This document shows, piece after piece, positions 1-8,689 of a stretch of DNA of 42,687 nucleotides; position 1 is the first letter of the stretch; each line of letters begins with the position of its first letter. The stretch covers positions 1 through 42,687 of the forward strand of contig JAHEJJ010000024.1 in the NCBI GenBank assembly GCA_024638915.1. Reading direction: 5' to 3'. The DNA comes from Robiginitalea sp. (GTDB lineage: Bacteria; Bacteroidota; Bacteroidia; Flavobacteriales; Flavobacteriaceae). The notes below the pieces were generated by a model. It worked only from the letters and a program-made list of their open reading frames with translations. It was not told the DNA's origin and did not search any database. The position numbers were made by a program, and so were the translations under genes.

Positions 1-878
1 TGTATATTGTCGGATTTATCGCGATGCTTTATAATATAGTTGTCACGGTGAGACAGGGAAGCAGGGTAGAAGACGAATTGGCCGAGGCACCTGCGCTAAC
101 CAGGGTTTCGAAAAGAAGAACAGTCGGAGAGACCTATCATACCTGGTTGGAAAGAAGGCCCATCCAACTGACCATTTTGGCCACCGTCGCCATCCTGATC
201 GGTGGTATTGTTCAGATTATCCCGACAATACTTGTCAAATCGAACATCCCGACCATCACCAGTGTGAAACCATATACACCCCTGGAACTGGAAGGGAGAG
301 ACCTGTATATACGCGAAGGTTGTGTGGGATGCCACTCTCAGATGATCCGCCCCTTCCGAAGCGAAGTGGAACGCTATGGTGAATACGCCAAGGCGGGTGA
401 ATTTGTGTACGATCACCCCTTCCTCTGGGGCAGTAAGAGGACCGGCCCGGATTTACTGAGGGTTGGAGGCAAGTATTCAGATAACTGGCATCTGAATCAT
501 ATGTACGACCCACAAAGTACTTCTTCGGGGTCCATCATGCCGGCCTATCAATGGTTGGTGCTCGACGAGCACGACAGAAGTGAGGCAGCATCAAAGATGC
601 GGGCGATGGTAAGCTTAGGAGTTCCCTACACCGAGGAAGATATTGCCAATGCGCAAAGCTCGATGGATGCTCAGGCACTTCAGATTGAAAAAAATCTCTA
701 TTCCGATCCGGAGTTTGTCAGATCTTATGAGGCCGACAAGAAATATGCGGCTGAAAACGGACTGGAATTTGTGGAAATACGCGATCGTGAAATCGTTGCA
801 ATGATCGCCTATCTACAAAGACTGGGAACAGATATAAAGGTGCAAGACCCCGAGAATCTAATAACCGAAAACAAATAG
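1..878 (+). CDS. ccoNO: cbb3-type cytochrome c oxidase, fused subunit I/II (CcoNO), 3' part
   Basis: The frame is already open at base 3 and has no start in the window, so this is the end of a longer gene. The first residues resemble the last helix of CcoN. They are followed without a stop by a linker, one membrane helix (about bases 165-236) and a CcoO cytochrome c domain. The heme motif CVGCH is encoded at 321-335, followed by SQMIRPF and GPDLLRVGG, both typical of CcoO. A CcoN-CcoO fusion is known from Bacteroidota. The role is high-affinity reduction of oxygen at the cytoplasmic membrane, with the CcoO heme passing electrons to the CcoN heme-copper centre. ccoQ starts 3 nt after the stop. 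The catalytic histidines of CcoN lie outside the window and cannot be checked. Confidence 0.95.
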   Translation, partial: YIVGFIAMLYNIVVTVRQGSRVEDELAEAPALTRVSKRRTVGETYHTWLERRPIQLTILATVAILIGGIVQIIPTILVKSNIPTITSVKPYTPLELEGRDLYIREGCVGCHSQMIRPFRSEVERYGEYAKAGEFVYDHPFLWGSKRTGPDLLRVGGKYSDNWHLNHMYDPQSTSSGSIMPAYQWLVLDEHDRSEAASKMRAMVSLGVPYTEEDIANAQSSMDAQALQIEKNLYSDPEFVRSYEADKKYAAENGLEFVEIRDREIVAMIAYLQRLGTDIKVQDPENLITENK

Positions 879-881
879 ATC

Positions 882-1064
882 ATGCTAAAATTCATTAAAA
901 ACCATATGGAGAGCATGGAGGGTATTGCCACTTATCCTATGATATCTCTCATAATCTTCTTCGCTTTTTTCACATTGCTGTTCTTGTGGGTTTTTACAGC
1001 CTCCAAACAACATGTAAAGGAGATGAGTGAATTGCCATTAGACGATAATCAACCTAAACCCTAA
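882..1064 (+). CDS. ccoQ: cbb3 oxidase small subunit CcoQ/FixQ
   Basis: A 60-residue protein with a single hydrophobic segment (about residues 18-40) and a short charged tail. It lies 3 nt after ccoNO and 4 nt before ccoP, exactly where the CcoQ subunit is expected. CcoQ proteins are short single-helix subunits that stabilise the oxidase and carry no cofactor. The sequence itself is poorly conserved, so the call rests mainly on size, topology and position. Confidence 0.88.
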   Translation: MLKFIKNHMESMEGIATYPMISLIIFFAFFTLLFLWVFTASKQHVKEMSELPLDDNQPKP

Positions 1065-1068
1065 ACCG

Positions 1069-2028
1069 ATGAAAAATATGTCACCGTGGTGGATCAGAAT
1101 CCCTGTAGTGTTCTTTATCATTTTCGTACTGATGGAATACTTTATCGATTCTGGTGAAAAACCTGCCTTTTTGGAATATCCTATCACTCAATTCTTCCTG
1201 CTTTTGGTTCTATTGATCTTGATCGCTATAGAACTCATTTTGAAGTCCATAGAAAATGTCCTTTTCCAGACACTCTCGGAGGACGCCAAAAAGCGATATG
1301 TCGAGGCCAGATCCCAAACCTGGGAATGGGCCTGGGGAAAGAGAATGTATCGGAAATTGCTCGGTTCTAAACCGGTTGAGAAGGAAGGTGAAATTATCCT
1401 CGACCACAATTATGATGGGATCAAGGAACTCGACAACGAGCTACCTCCCTGGTGGGTTTACCTTTTTTATGCCACGATAATTTTTGGTGTGGTATATCTG
1501 GCGCGATTTCATGTTTTCGGTGATTACGATCAGGACCTTGAGTACGAGCGTGAGGTAGCCGCTGCGCAGGCGGCTATTGAAGAGTACAAAAAGACCGCAA
1601 AAGATCTGGTCGATGTCAATACCGTTCAACTGCTTACCGATGCCTCGGATATAGATGCCGGGAAGGCCATATATGAAGTCAATTGCGTAGTATGCCATAT
1701 GGCCGACGGCGGCGGTGGTATTGGACCTAATCTTACAGACCAGCACTGGATACTTGGAGGTGGGATCAAGAACGTGTTCAATACGATTTCCGAAGGAGGC
1801 CGCGCTGGCAAGGGCATGGTGGCATGGAAACAAACCCTAAAACCAGCAGAAATGGCTCAGGTATCGAGTTATCTGTTAACCTTCCAGGGAACTACAGCCG
1901 CAAATCCCAAGGCGCCGGAGGGTGATATCTGGATCGATCCCGATGCACCGCCAGTAGAAGAGTCTCCTGCAGATCCCGAGGGAATGCCGGAACAGCAGAT
2001 CGACACCGCAGCTGTGGTGAGCAACTAA
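1069..2028 (+). CDS. ccoP: cbb3 oxidase subunit III, mono-heme CcoP
   Basis: A 319-residue protein. Two hydrophobic segments near the N-terminus (about residues 8-22 and 40-60) precede a third helix that starts after the NELPPWW motif (about residues 123-145), the usual CcoP membrane anchor. The periplasmic part has one heme c motif, CVVCH (Cys206, Cys209, His210), followed by GPNLTDQHW. Proteobacterial CcoP has two such motifs; only one is present here. The C-terminus is rich in proline and acidic residues. It passes electrons from soluble or lipoprotein cytochromes to CcoO. It sits 4 nt after ccoQ and 29 nt before ccoG. Confidence 0.95.
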   Translation: MKNMSPWWIRIPVVFFIIFVLMEYFIDSGEKPAFLEYPITQFFLLLVLLILIAIELILKSIENVLFQTLSEDAKKRYVEARSQTWEWAWGKRMYRKLLGSKPVEKEGEIILDHNYDGIKELDNELPPWWVYLFYATIIFGVVYLARFHVFGDYDQDLEYEREVAAAQAAIEEYKKTAKDLVDVNTVQLLTDASDIDAGKAIYEVNCVVCHMADGGGGIGPNLTDQHWILGGGIKNVFNTISEGGRAGKGMVAWKQTLKPAEMAQVSSYLLTFQGTTAANPKAPEGDIWIDPDAPPVEESPADPEGMPEQQIDTAAVVSN

Positions 2029-2057
2029 TTTCAGGAAATAACAAAGATCCTGATCAT

Positions 2058-3467
2058 ATGGATGAAAATTTCAGGGACTCTATAGCGACGATCAATGAGG
2101 AGGGCAAAAGGGCCTGGATATATCCAAAGAAGCCTGGCGGCCGTTTTTACCGTTACCGCAAATGGGTGAGTTATGGGTTATTGCTCTTTCTTTTTGCTGC
2201 CCCGATCATAAAGGTAAATGGCAACCAGTTCCTGATGTTTAACGTCCTGGAAAGACGATTCAATATCTTTGGCTTTCCGTTCTGGCCACAGGACTTTCAT
2301 CTCTTTGTGGTCTCGATGATCATCGGTGTGATCTTTATTGCCCTGTTTACTGTAGCTTATGGCCGTATCTTCTGTGGTTGGATGTGCCCCCAAACCATTT
2401 TTATGGAAATGGTTTTCAGACGAATTGAATTTTGGATCGATGGTGATCGCGGGGCTCAGAAAAGACTGGCCAAAATGCCATGGAATGGTTATAAAATACG
2501 GAAGCGAGTACTTAAAGGGTCTGTTTTCTTTATCATTTCGTTCCTCATCTCTAATATTTTCCTCGCCTATCTCATCGGAACAGATAGCCTGATCATGTAT
2601 ATCACTGCGGGGCCTGCACAACATCTGAACACTTTTGTTTCGCTCCTTATCTTCACCGGTGTTTTTTACTTTGTTTTCGGCTGGTTCAGGGAACAGGTAT
2701 GTATCATCGCTTGCCCCTATGGACGAATGCAAGGGGTGTTGCTCGATAACAAGTCGATTGTGGTCGCCTATGATCATAAAAGGGGCGAAGGGACCAATGG
2801 TCGCAAAAAGTTTCGAAAAAACGAGGACAGAGAAGCGCTGGGCCATGGAGATTGTATCGATTGCTTTCAATGCGTACATGTCTGTCCGACCGGCATCGAT
2901 ATCCGCAATGGCACTCAATTAGAATGTGTAAATTGTACTGCATGTATCGATGAATGTGATGCCATCATGGAAAAAATAGACCTGCCAAAAGGGCTGATCC
3001 GATATGCCAGTGAAGACAACATCAATAAGAAATCCAAATTCACCTTTACACCAAGATTACAAGGGTATACCGCCGTGCTGACTATCCTGACCTGTGTTTT
3101 TGTAGGTATGCTTTTTTTACGCAATGATATCGAAGCAAATATTTTAAGGCTTCCCGGGCAATTATACGAACGGAAGGAAGGAAATATGATCAGCAATGTC
3201 TATACCTATAAACTGATCAATAAGACCAATAAAGACATTGCGAATGTCAGTTTTAAGCTGCTTTCGCACAAGGGCAACATAGAGGTGGTGACCCATGAAA
3301 AATTTGAAGTGCAGGCACAACAGCTATCGGAAGGCACGCTATTTATAGAGATCAACAACGCCGGCCTCGACGGAGATAAAGACAAGCTGGAAATCGGGGT
3401 GTATAGCGGAGATGATCTTATTGAGACCACGACGGCCCGTTTTTTGGCTCCACGGTCTTATAATTGA
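2058..3467 (+). CDS. ccoG: cbb3 oxidase assembly ferredoxin-like protein CcoG
   Basis: A 469-residue polyferredoxin-type membrane protein. It has several membrane helices, the motif CGWMCPQ and a later CIIACPYGRMQG. Two clustered cysteine sets typical of [4Fe-4S] ferredoxins follow: Cys266, 269, 272, 276 and Cys290, 293, 296, 300. The C-terminal region after about residue 380 is an Ig-like FixG-type periplasmic domain. CcoG (RdxA/FixG) is thought to reduce copper for delivery to the cbb3 oxidase. It lies directly after ccoP in what looks like one transcript. Confidence 0.95.
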   Translation: MDENFRDSIATINEEGKRAWIYPKKPGGRFYRYRKWVSYGLLLFLFAAPIIKVNGNQFLMFNVLERRFNIFGFPFWPQDFHLFVVSMIIGVIFIALFTVAYGRIFCGWMCPQTIFMEMVFRRIEFWIDGDRGAQKRLAKMPWNGYKIRKRVLKGSVFFIISFLISNIFLAYLIGTDSLIMYITAGPAQHLNTFVSLLIFTGVFYFVFGWFREQVCIIACPYGRMQGVLLDNKSIVVAYDHKRGEGTNGRKKFRKNEDREALGHGDCIDCFQCVHVCPTGIDIRNGTQLECVNCTACIDECDAIMEKIDLPKGLIRYASEDNINKKSKFTFTPRLQGYTAVLTILTCVFVGMLFLRNDIEANILRLPGQLYERKEGNMISNVYTYKLINKTNKDIANVSFKLLSHKGNIEVVTHEKFEVQAQQLSEGTLFIEINNAGLDGDKDKLEIGVYSGDDLIETTTARFLAPRSYN

Positions 3468-3480
3468 AAAAAGATTTAAA

Positions 3481-3927
3481 ATGAAATTCAACTGGGGTAC
3501 AGGTATCGTATTAGCTTTTATCGGATTCATCGGATTCATTCTATATTTCGTGGTGCTGGCCAGCACTGGAAAAAATGCCGATCATCATCTGGTAACCGAC
3601 GATTACTACCAGGAAGAACTGGCCTATCAGAACGAAATCGATGCTGAATCTAATGCCAGCAGCTTTGCCTCAGGCTTTCGAATCAAAAAAAGCAACGAAG
3701 GTTTATTGATCGAAATACCGGTAGAGTTGCGCCAGCAGGAATTAGAAGGCACATTGTCCCTATACAGACCATCCAATAAACACTTGGATTTCGACTTAGC
3801 AATAAGTTTGTCCAATTCACATTTGCTCATACCTGACGAACGTTTGTTGGGTGGTCGCTGGGACATTAAACTACGTTGGTCTGATAAGGACAAGGATTAC
3901 CTTGTAAAGAAAAGCATCACCTATTAA
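3481..3927 (+). CDS. ccoH: FixH/CcoH-type cbb3 oxidase assembly protein
   Basis: The preferred start at 3481 gives 148 residues beginning MKFNWGTGIV. The frame is open further upstream, but an earlier start would overlap the end of ccoG by about 55 bases and add an unrelated tail. One N-terminal membrane helix (about residues 7-27) is followed by a motif around DDYYQEELAYQ and a periplasmic beta-rich domain, as in the FixH family. FixH/CcoH binds the assembling cbb3 complex. It lies 13 nt after ccoG and 2 nt before the next gene. Confidence 0.9.
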   Translation: MKFNWGTGIVLAFIGFIGFILYFVVLASTGKNADHHLVTDDYYQEELAYQNEIDAESNASSFASGFRIKKSNEGLLIEIPVELRQQELEGTLSLYRPSNKHLDFDLAISLSNSHLLIPDERLLGGRWDIKLRWSDKDKDYLVKKSITY

Positions 3928-3929
3928 CA

Positions 3930-4649
3930 ATGTTCTATTCTGCCTTCATACTCGGTCTGCTCGGCAGTTTGCACTGCCTGGGGATGTGCGGCCCAATTGC
4001 TTTTATGCTTCCGGTGGACCGCACTAGCCGATACAGAAGCAGTTTGCAATCGGTCATCTACCACGGAGGTAGAATTCTGGCTTACGGTATAATGGGCCTG
4101 CTCTTCGGAATGTTGGGCAAGGGACTTAATTTGTTCGGAACTCAACAAAAGCTTTCCATAGTTATAGGCATACTGATGATAGTATTAGTCCTTTTCCCCA
4201 TGCATAAACTTGGGAAGTTTCAACTAACACGACCTGTATATAAGGCCGTCGGGAGGCTTAAAGAAACGTTGGGAGCTTCGTTCAAAAAGAAAACCGCCGA
4301 CGCATTTCTTACCATCGGATTCCTGAATGGTTTCCTGCCTTGTGGTTTGGTATATATGGCCTTATTGGGTGCCACCGCTTCGGCGGGGCCGGCAGGAGGA
4401 TTTTTGTTCATGGTGATTTTCGGACTGGGTACTATACCGCTAATGACTTTTGCCATATTTTTTGGCAGTGCCGTGAAATCATCTTTTAAAAATAAAATAC
4501 GCCGCTTAGTGCCCGTCTTTGTGATCCTGATAGGATTGTTGTTCATCCTGAGAGGCATGGGCCTGGGGATACCCTATGTATCTCCCAAAATTTCAAATCA
4601 AACCGGTGAAACGGCAATTGAATGCCATCAACCAACCGATATCGAATAG
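3930..4649 (+). CDS. UreH/TauE-type membrane protein linked to cbb3 assembly
   Basis: A 239-residue polytopic protein with about six hydrophobic segments. It opens with GLLGSLHCLGMCGPIAF, a His-Cys-x-x-Met-Cys motif in the first helix, and has a second half with NGFLPCGLVYMALLGA. This pattern is found in the DsbD_2/UreH-like family, usually annotated as sulfite exporter TauE/SafE family, which regularly follows fixH in Bacteroidota cco operons. The cysteine, histidine and methionine residues in the helices suggest metal (probably copper) or thiol handling. That role is inferred from position. It is separated by 2 nt from ccoH. Confidence 0.85.
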   Translation: MFYSAFILGLLGSLHCLGMCGPIAFMLPVDRTSRYRSSLQSVIYHGGRILAYGIMGLLFGMLGKGLNLFGTQQKLSIVIGILMIVLVLFPMHKLGKFQLTRPVYKAVGRLKETLGASFKKKTADAFLTIGFLNGFLPCGLVYMALLGATASAGPAGGFLFMVIFGLGTIPLMTFAIFFGSAVKSSFKNKIRRLVPVFVILIGLLFILRGMGLGIPYVSPKISNQTGETAIECHQPTDIE

Positions 4650-4670
4650 TGCAGATAAATATTTAATCAT

Positions 4671-5942
4671 ATGAAAATAGTAAGTATCGAAGAAGCTGCT
4701 GCTGTAGTTAAATCGGGTAATAGGATTTTCTTGCAAGGCGCAGCTATGACCCCTAATACGCTTATCAATGCTATTTGTGAGCGATACGAGGAATTGAAAG
4801 AAGTCGAAGTTATTTCGATACATACTGAAGGCCAGGTAAACTATGCGATGGAACCCTTTAAAAAGTCCTTTAAAATCAACAGTTGTTTTGTGGGTGGTAA
4901 TGTAAGGAAAGCCGTGAACACCAATCAGGGAGATTATATTCCCATTTTCCTCAGCGAGATACATCTGCTTTTCCGAAGAAATATATTACCGCTCGATGTA
5001 GCATTGGTTCAGGTATCCCCACCAGACAAACACGGATACTGTTCGCTTGGCGTATCGGTCGATATAGCAATCCCCGCCATACAGAAAGCCAAGAAAGTAG
5101 TGGCCCAGATCAATCCACGGGTTCCCCGAACCCATGGCGATGGAGTGATCCACCGCTCTAAAATAGACCTGGCGATCGAAGTTGATGAGCCCATCCACCG
5201 GCACCCGATGGGAGATATTTCAGAACTGGAACACAGGATCGGCAAAAATGTGGCTGAATTGATCGAAGACGGAGCCACATTGCAACTTGGTATAGGGAAT
5301 ATCCCAAATGCCGTACTGACCAATCTAAAAGATCATCAACGGTTGGGCGTACACACAGAGATGTTTTCCGATGGTTTATTGCCGCTTATTGAGAACGGGA
5401 ATATTACCGGGGAAGAGAAAGAAATAAAAACCAATAAGATCGTTACCGCCTTTGCTGCCGGTTCTCAAAAATTATACGATTTTGTCGATGATAACCCCAT
5501 AGTCCATTTCAAGGAAGCGGCATACACCAACGATACAAACCTGATTGCCCGCAATCCGAAAGTGACCGCTATCAACAGCGCGATCGAAATAGATCTCACC
5601 GGCCAGGTCTGTGCTGATACCATTGGAACCAGACAATTTTCTGGGGTGGGCGGACAAATGGATTTTATCCGCGGCGCAACCATATCCGAAGGTGGCAAAC
5701 CAATTATTGCCATCAGTTCGGCCACGGCCAAAGGTGTTTCTAAAATTGCACCTGTTTTGAAACAAGGGGCCGGAGTTACCACTACCAGGGCACATGTGCA
5801 CTATGTAGTTACCGAGTACGGTGTGGTAAATCTATTCGGTAAGAACCTATACGAAAGAGCAAAGGCACTTGTTTCAATTGCGCATCCCGATCATCAGGAA
5901 GCACTCGACAGGGCCGCATATGAAAGGTTTGGACGCGAATAA
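4671..5942 (+). CDS. acetyl-CoA hydrolase/CoA-transferase family protein
   Basis: A 423-residue enzyme of the acetyl-CoA hydrolase/transferase (4-hydroxybutyrate CoA-transferase) family. Visible signatures are QVSPPDKHGYCSLG in the N-terminal domain, LQLGIGNIPNAV, and VHTEMFSDG, where Glu230 is the expected catalytic carboxylate that forms the glutamyl-CoA intermediate. The C-terminal half has GGQMDFIRGA. The full length matches the family. It moves CoA between short-chain acids; whether the acceptor is acetate, 4-hydroxybutyrate or another acid cannot be read from sequence. It starts 21 nt after the cco cluster and ends 5 nt before deoC, so co-transcription with deoC is likely. Confidence 0.88.
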   Translation: MKIVSIEEAAAVVKSGNRIFLQGAAMTPNTLINAICERYEELKEVEVISIHTEGQVNYAMEPFKKSFKINSCFVGGNVRKAVNTNQGDYIPIFLSEIHLLFRRNILPLDVALVQVSPPDKHGYCSLGVSVDIAIPAIQKAKKVVAQINPRVPRTHGDGVIHRSKIDLAIEVDEPIHRHPMGDISELEHRIGKNVAELIEDGATLQLGIGNIPNAVLTNLKDHQRLGVHTEMFSDGLLPLIENGNITGEEKEIKTNKIVTAFAAGSQKLYDFVDDNPIVHFKEAAYTNDTNLIARNPKVTAINSAIEIDLTGQVCADTIGTRQFSGVGGQMDFIRGATISEGGKPIIAISSATAKGVSKIAPVLKQGAGVTTTRAHVHYVVTEYGVVNLFGKNLYERAKALVSIAHPDHQEALDRAAYERFGRE

Positions 5943-5947
5943 GACAG

Positions 5948-6583
5948 ATGAAGCTTCAACCATATATAGATCATACGCTTCTAAAGCCCACCGCCCGTCC
6001 GGAGGATATAAAGCGACTTTGCAGGGAAGCCAGGGAATACAGATTTTTTGCGGTCTGTGTCAATTCGGTCTATGTGCCCCTGGCACGTCGTGAATTGGAA
6101 GGATCAGGCGTACAAGTGGCCGCAGTCATAGGGTTTCCGCTTGGTGCCATGGCTACCAAGGTTAAAATTCAGGAGGCGGCATACTGTCTTGAACAGGGTG
6201 CAGACGAAATCGATATGGTCATCAATCTGGGCTGGCTGACTTCGGAGGGCTACAACGAAGTTCTGGAAGAGCTAAAATCTTTAAGGGCTTTAACAACAGG
6301 CAGAGTATTGAAGGTAATCATTGAAACCTGCTATCTTAGCAAAGACGAAATTGTGAAAGCCTGCGAATTGGTGGTCCAATCCGGGGCCGACTTTGTAAAA
6401 ACATCCACAGGTTTTGGCACTGGCGGGGCTACTTTTGATGATGTTGCACTGATGAAAACTACTGTAGGTGATAAGATACGGATCAAAGCCTCGGGAGGTA
6501 TAAGGGATCGTGAGTCAGCACAGAAGTACATTGAAATGGGGGTGAGCAGGCTGGGTACCTCATCGGGTACAAAGATCGTTTAA
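5948..6583 (+). CDS. deoC: deoxyribose-phosphate aldolase
   Basis: A 211-residue DeoC. IDHTLLKPTA near the N-terminus, GFPLGAM (residues 62-68) and the aldolase residues are all visible: Schiff-base Lys151 in FVKTSTGF, Lys180 in IKASGGI, and Lys122 in LKVIIET. It cleaves 2-deoxyribose-5-phosphate to glyceraldehyde-3-phosphate and acetaldehyde in the cytoplasm. deoD follows after 17 nt, so the pair makes a deoxynucleoside salvage unit. The preceding CoA-transferase could handle acetate made from the acetaldehyde, but that is speculation. Confidence 0.96.
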   Translation: MKLQPYIDHTLLKPTARPEDIKRLCREAREYRFFAVCVNSVYVPLARRELEGSGVQVAAVIGFPLGAMATKVKIQEAAYCLEQGADEIDMVINLGWLTSEGYNEVLEELKSLRALTTGRVLKVIIETCYLSKDEIVKACELVVQSGADFVKTSTGFGTGGATFDDVALMKTTVGDKIRIKASGGIRDRESAQKYIEMGVSRLGTSSGTKIV

Positions 6584-6600
6584 CGAAGAATTCTAAAAAC

Positions 6601-7299
6601 ATGAGTTCACATTTAAATGCCAAAAAAGGAGAGGTTGCCGATGCCGTTTTGCTACCCGGCGATCCATTGCGCGCCAAATGGATCGCTGAAACCTACCTGA
6701 AGGATTCTTTCTGTTATTCCGAAGTAAGGGGAATGCTCGGTTTTACCGGCACCTATAATGGGAAGAGGGTGTCGGTCCAGGGAAGTGGCATGGGTATTCC
6801 TTCTGCCCTGATCTATATTCATGAATTAATTGAGGACTATGGTGTTAAGAAAATTGTCAGGGTGGGCACTGCAGGATCCTACCAGAGGCAGCTTCATATC
6901 AGAGACCTGGTATTGGCTATGGCCGCCTCTACTTCTTCCTCTATCAATGCCGTCCCATTCGATCAGCAAAGCTTTGCCCCAACGGCAGATTATGAACTTT
7001 TCCGCAAGGCGGTCGGCTATGCAGAAGCGAACGACATAAGCTTTAAGGCCGGTAATGTACTCTCAGAGGACAAGTTCTACAACGAAGACCCTGACCGATA
7101 TAAATTATGGGCAGCCTATGGCGTTCTCTGCGCCGAAATGGAATCGGCAGGCCTGTATACAATTGCTGCCAAAAAAGGAGCGAAAGCCCTCAGCATACTC
7201 ACCATTTCAGATTCAAAAGTTACAGGGGAACATTGTACCCATGAGGAACGCGAGAATGACTTTGAACTAATGGTCCGAATGGCCCTCAACATTATTTAA
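6601..7299 (+). CDS. deoD: purine-nucleoside phosphorylase (DeoD type)
   Basis: A 232-residue DeoD-type phosphorylase. The phosphate-binding GDPLRAK lies at residues 20-26. VRVGTAGS is the second phosphate loop, and EMESAGLY is the ribose-binding motif. SDSKVTGE carries the acid Asp of the bacterial hexameric enzymes. It splits purine (deoxy)nucleosides with phosphate to give free base and (deoxy)ribose-1-phosphate. The product can feed DeoC, encoded just upstream, after a phosphopentomutase step that is not encoded in this window. Confidence 0.96.
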   Translation: MSSHLNAKKGEVADAVLLPGDPLRAKWIAETYLKDSFCYSEVRGMLGFTGTYNGKRVSVQGSGMGIPSALIYIHELIEDYGVKKIVRVGTAGSYQRQLHIRDLVLAMAASTSSSINAVPFDQQSFAPTADYELFRKAVGYAEANDISFKAGNVLSEDKFYNEDPDRYKLWAAYGVLCAEMESAGLYTIAAKKGAKALSILTISDSKVTGEHCTHEERENDFELMVRMALNII

Positions 7300-7373
7300 A
7301 ACCGGCTTACCATTCAAATTTTTTTTATGGAAACCGGGAGTACCTACCATGCTTTGAGCACAAAAGAAACAGT

Positions 7374-8114
7374 ATGATAAAACGCAGGCAATACCTTTTA
7401 AAACGAGCTGAATCGAAATTTTTGGAAGGGCCTCTTTCGCGTATTAATGAATTTTTGTTTACCATTCGTGTTCAGTTCAGCTTCATCAATGGTTTTAGAA
7501 AAATGCATTTTTTGGGACCCTGTGTAACAGTATTCGGATCGGCGCGGTTTAAGGATGATCATCCCTATTATAAACTTGCTGAAGAAGTTGGTGCTGCTTT
7601 GGGGAAGATGGGATTTTCCGTAATGACAGGAGGCGGACCTGGTATTATGGAAGCGGCCAATAAAGGAGCGTATGAAGCCGGCGGTCTTTCTGTAGGATGC
7701 AACATCATATTGCCATTTGAGCAAAAACCCAATCCATATCTGCACAAATGGATCGATATCCCATATTTTTTTGTTCGAAAATTCCTGTTGATGAAATATT
7801 CCTATGCCTTTATTGTAATGCCCGGAGGTATAGGAACATTGGATGAGCTGTTCGAATCCCTCACGCTTATACAGACCAAAATGATCAAAGATTTTCCAGT
7901 GGTGATCATGGGCTCTGAGTACCATCGGGAACTCTGCGAGCATATCTCGTTAATGGCCAAAAATGAAAGCATTAGCCCTGAGGACATGGAACTTTTGTTT
8001 GTAACCGATTCTGTGGATGAAATGGAAGTTCACATCCGTGAACACGCCATTAAGAAGTTTAACCTGATCAGGAAACCCCCTAAGCCAAAGTGGTGGTTTG
8101 CGGAGAAATCATGA
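7374..8114 (+). CDS. LOG-family (TIGR00730) Rossmann-fold protein
   Basis: A 246-residue member of the LOG family, whose characterised members are cytokinin-activating nucleoside-5'-monophosphate phosphoribohydrolases. The motifs GGGPGIMEA (about residues 86-94) and PGGIGTLDE (150-158) are intact. An N-terminal extension of about 45 residues precedes the core, as in the longer bacterial group of this family. The cellular substrate in flavobacteria is unknown; cleavage of a purine nucleotide to base and ribose-5-phosphate is the family reaction. It lies 74 nt after deoD on the same strand and may be transcribed with it. Confidence 0.88.
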   Translation: MIKRRQYLLKRAESKFLEGPLSRINEFLFTIRVQFSFINGFRKMHFLGPCVTVFGSARFKDDHPYYKLAEEVGAALGKMGFSVMTGGGPGIMEAANKGAYEAGGLSVGCNIILPFEQKPNPYLHKWIDIPYFFVRKFLLMKYSYAFIVMPGGIGTLDELFESLTLIQTKMIKDFPVVIMGSEYHRELCEHISLMAKNESISPEDMELLFVTDSVDEMEVHIREHAIKKFNLIRKPPKPKWWFAEKS

Positions 8115-8168
8115 ATCTCAGAGGTGGTATTCAGGACATCGATATTTAGGTAATTTATAGATCTTTTC

Positions 8169-8687
8169 ATGAAGTATAAGCACCTACCGAATCTTAGCGT
8201 TGAAGCTCATTTTTCACCTTGTGGGCGATATAGGTATCTTCTCGAAATTGATGCCCAAACATTTGAAACAGGCAAAACGCTGCTTGTAATAATGCAGAAC
8301 CCCAGTGATGCTTCGGAAGTTCAGGCTGACAAATCAGTACAATTCCTTGAAAAACTTGTTTTTCTGAGTACAAATGGATACTTCAAAGAAGTGAATAAAA
8401 TGTTTATTGTCAATCAGTATGCATTTATACAAAAAAGTGGATTTGAAGGAAGTGCTAAAAAGGTAGGCCCTGAAAACGATGGCTTCATTAGAATAGCTGT
8501 GGAGGAATCCGATCTGATTCTGATCGCCTGGGGCAAGAACAATCCCTATATGGATCGGCAGAGGGTATTGATGCAACTGTTTTCGAAATATAAAGACAAG
8601 CTAATCCTGAAAACAAAGAAGCATCCGTCCAGGGGGTTTTATACAGACTTTATCGTGCCAGTGGTATTGGATAACACCTTGGATTGA
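8169..8687 (+). CDS. DUF1643 family protein
   Basis: A 172-residue protein matching the DUF1643 pattern. It has an N-terminal FSPCGRYRYLLEI, then LLVIMQNPSDAS, a short VNQYAF segment, and ESDLILIAWGKNN in the second half. The family is widespread, often near mobile or accessory genes, and has no established activity. There is no signal peptide or membrane helix. It ends 2 nt before the end of the convergent nosY gene, so transcripts from the two sides meet here without an obvious terminator. Confidence 0.75.
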   Translation: MKYKHLPNLSVEAHFSPCGRYRYLLEIDAQTFETGKTLLVIMQNPSDASEVQADKSVQFLEKLVFLSTNGYFKEVNKMFIVNQYAFIQKSGFEGSAKKVGPENDGFIRIAVEESDLILIAWGKNNPYMDRQRVLMQLFSKYKDKLILKTKKHPSRGFYTDFIVPVVLDNTLD

Positions 8688-8689
8688 TA

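Noticed and set aside
2178-2918. A 246-codon minus-strand frame opposite ccoG
   Set aside because: It lies wholly inside a gene with clear ferredoxin motifs and shows no domain-like pattern.
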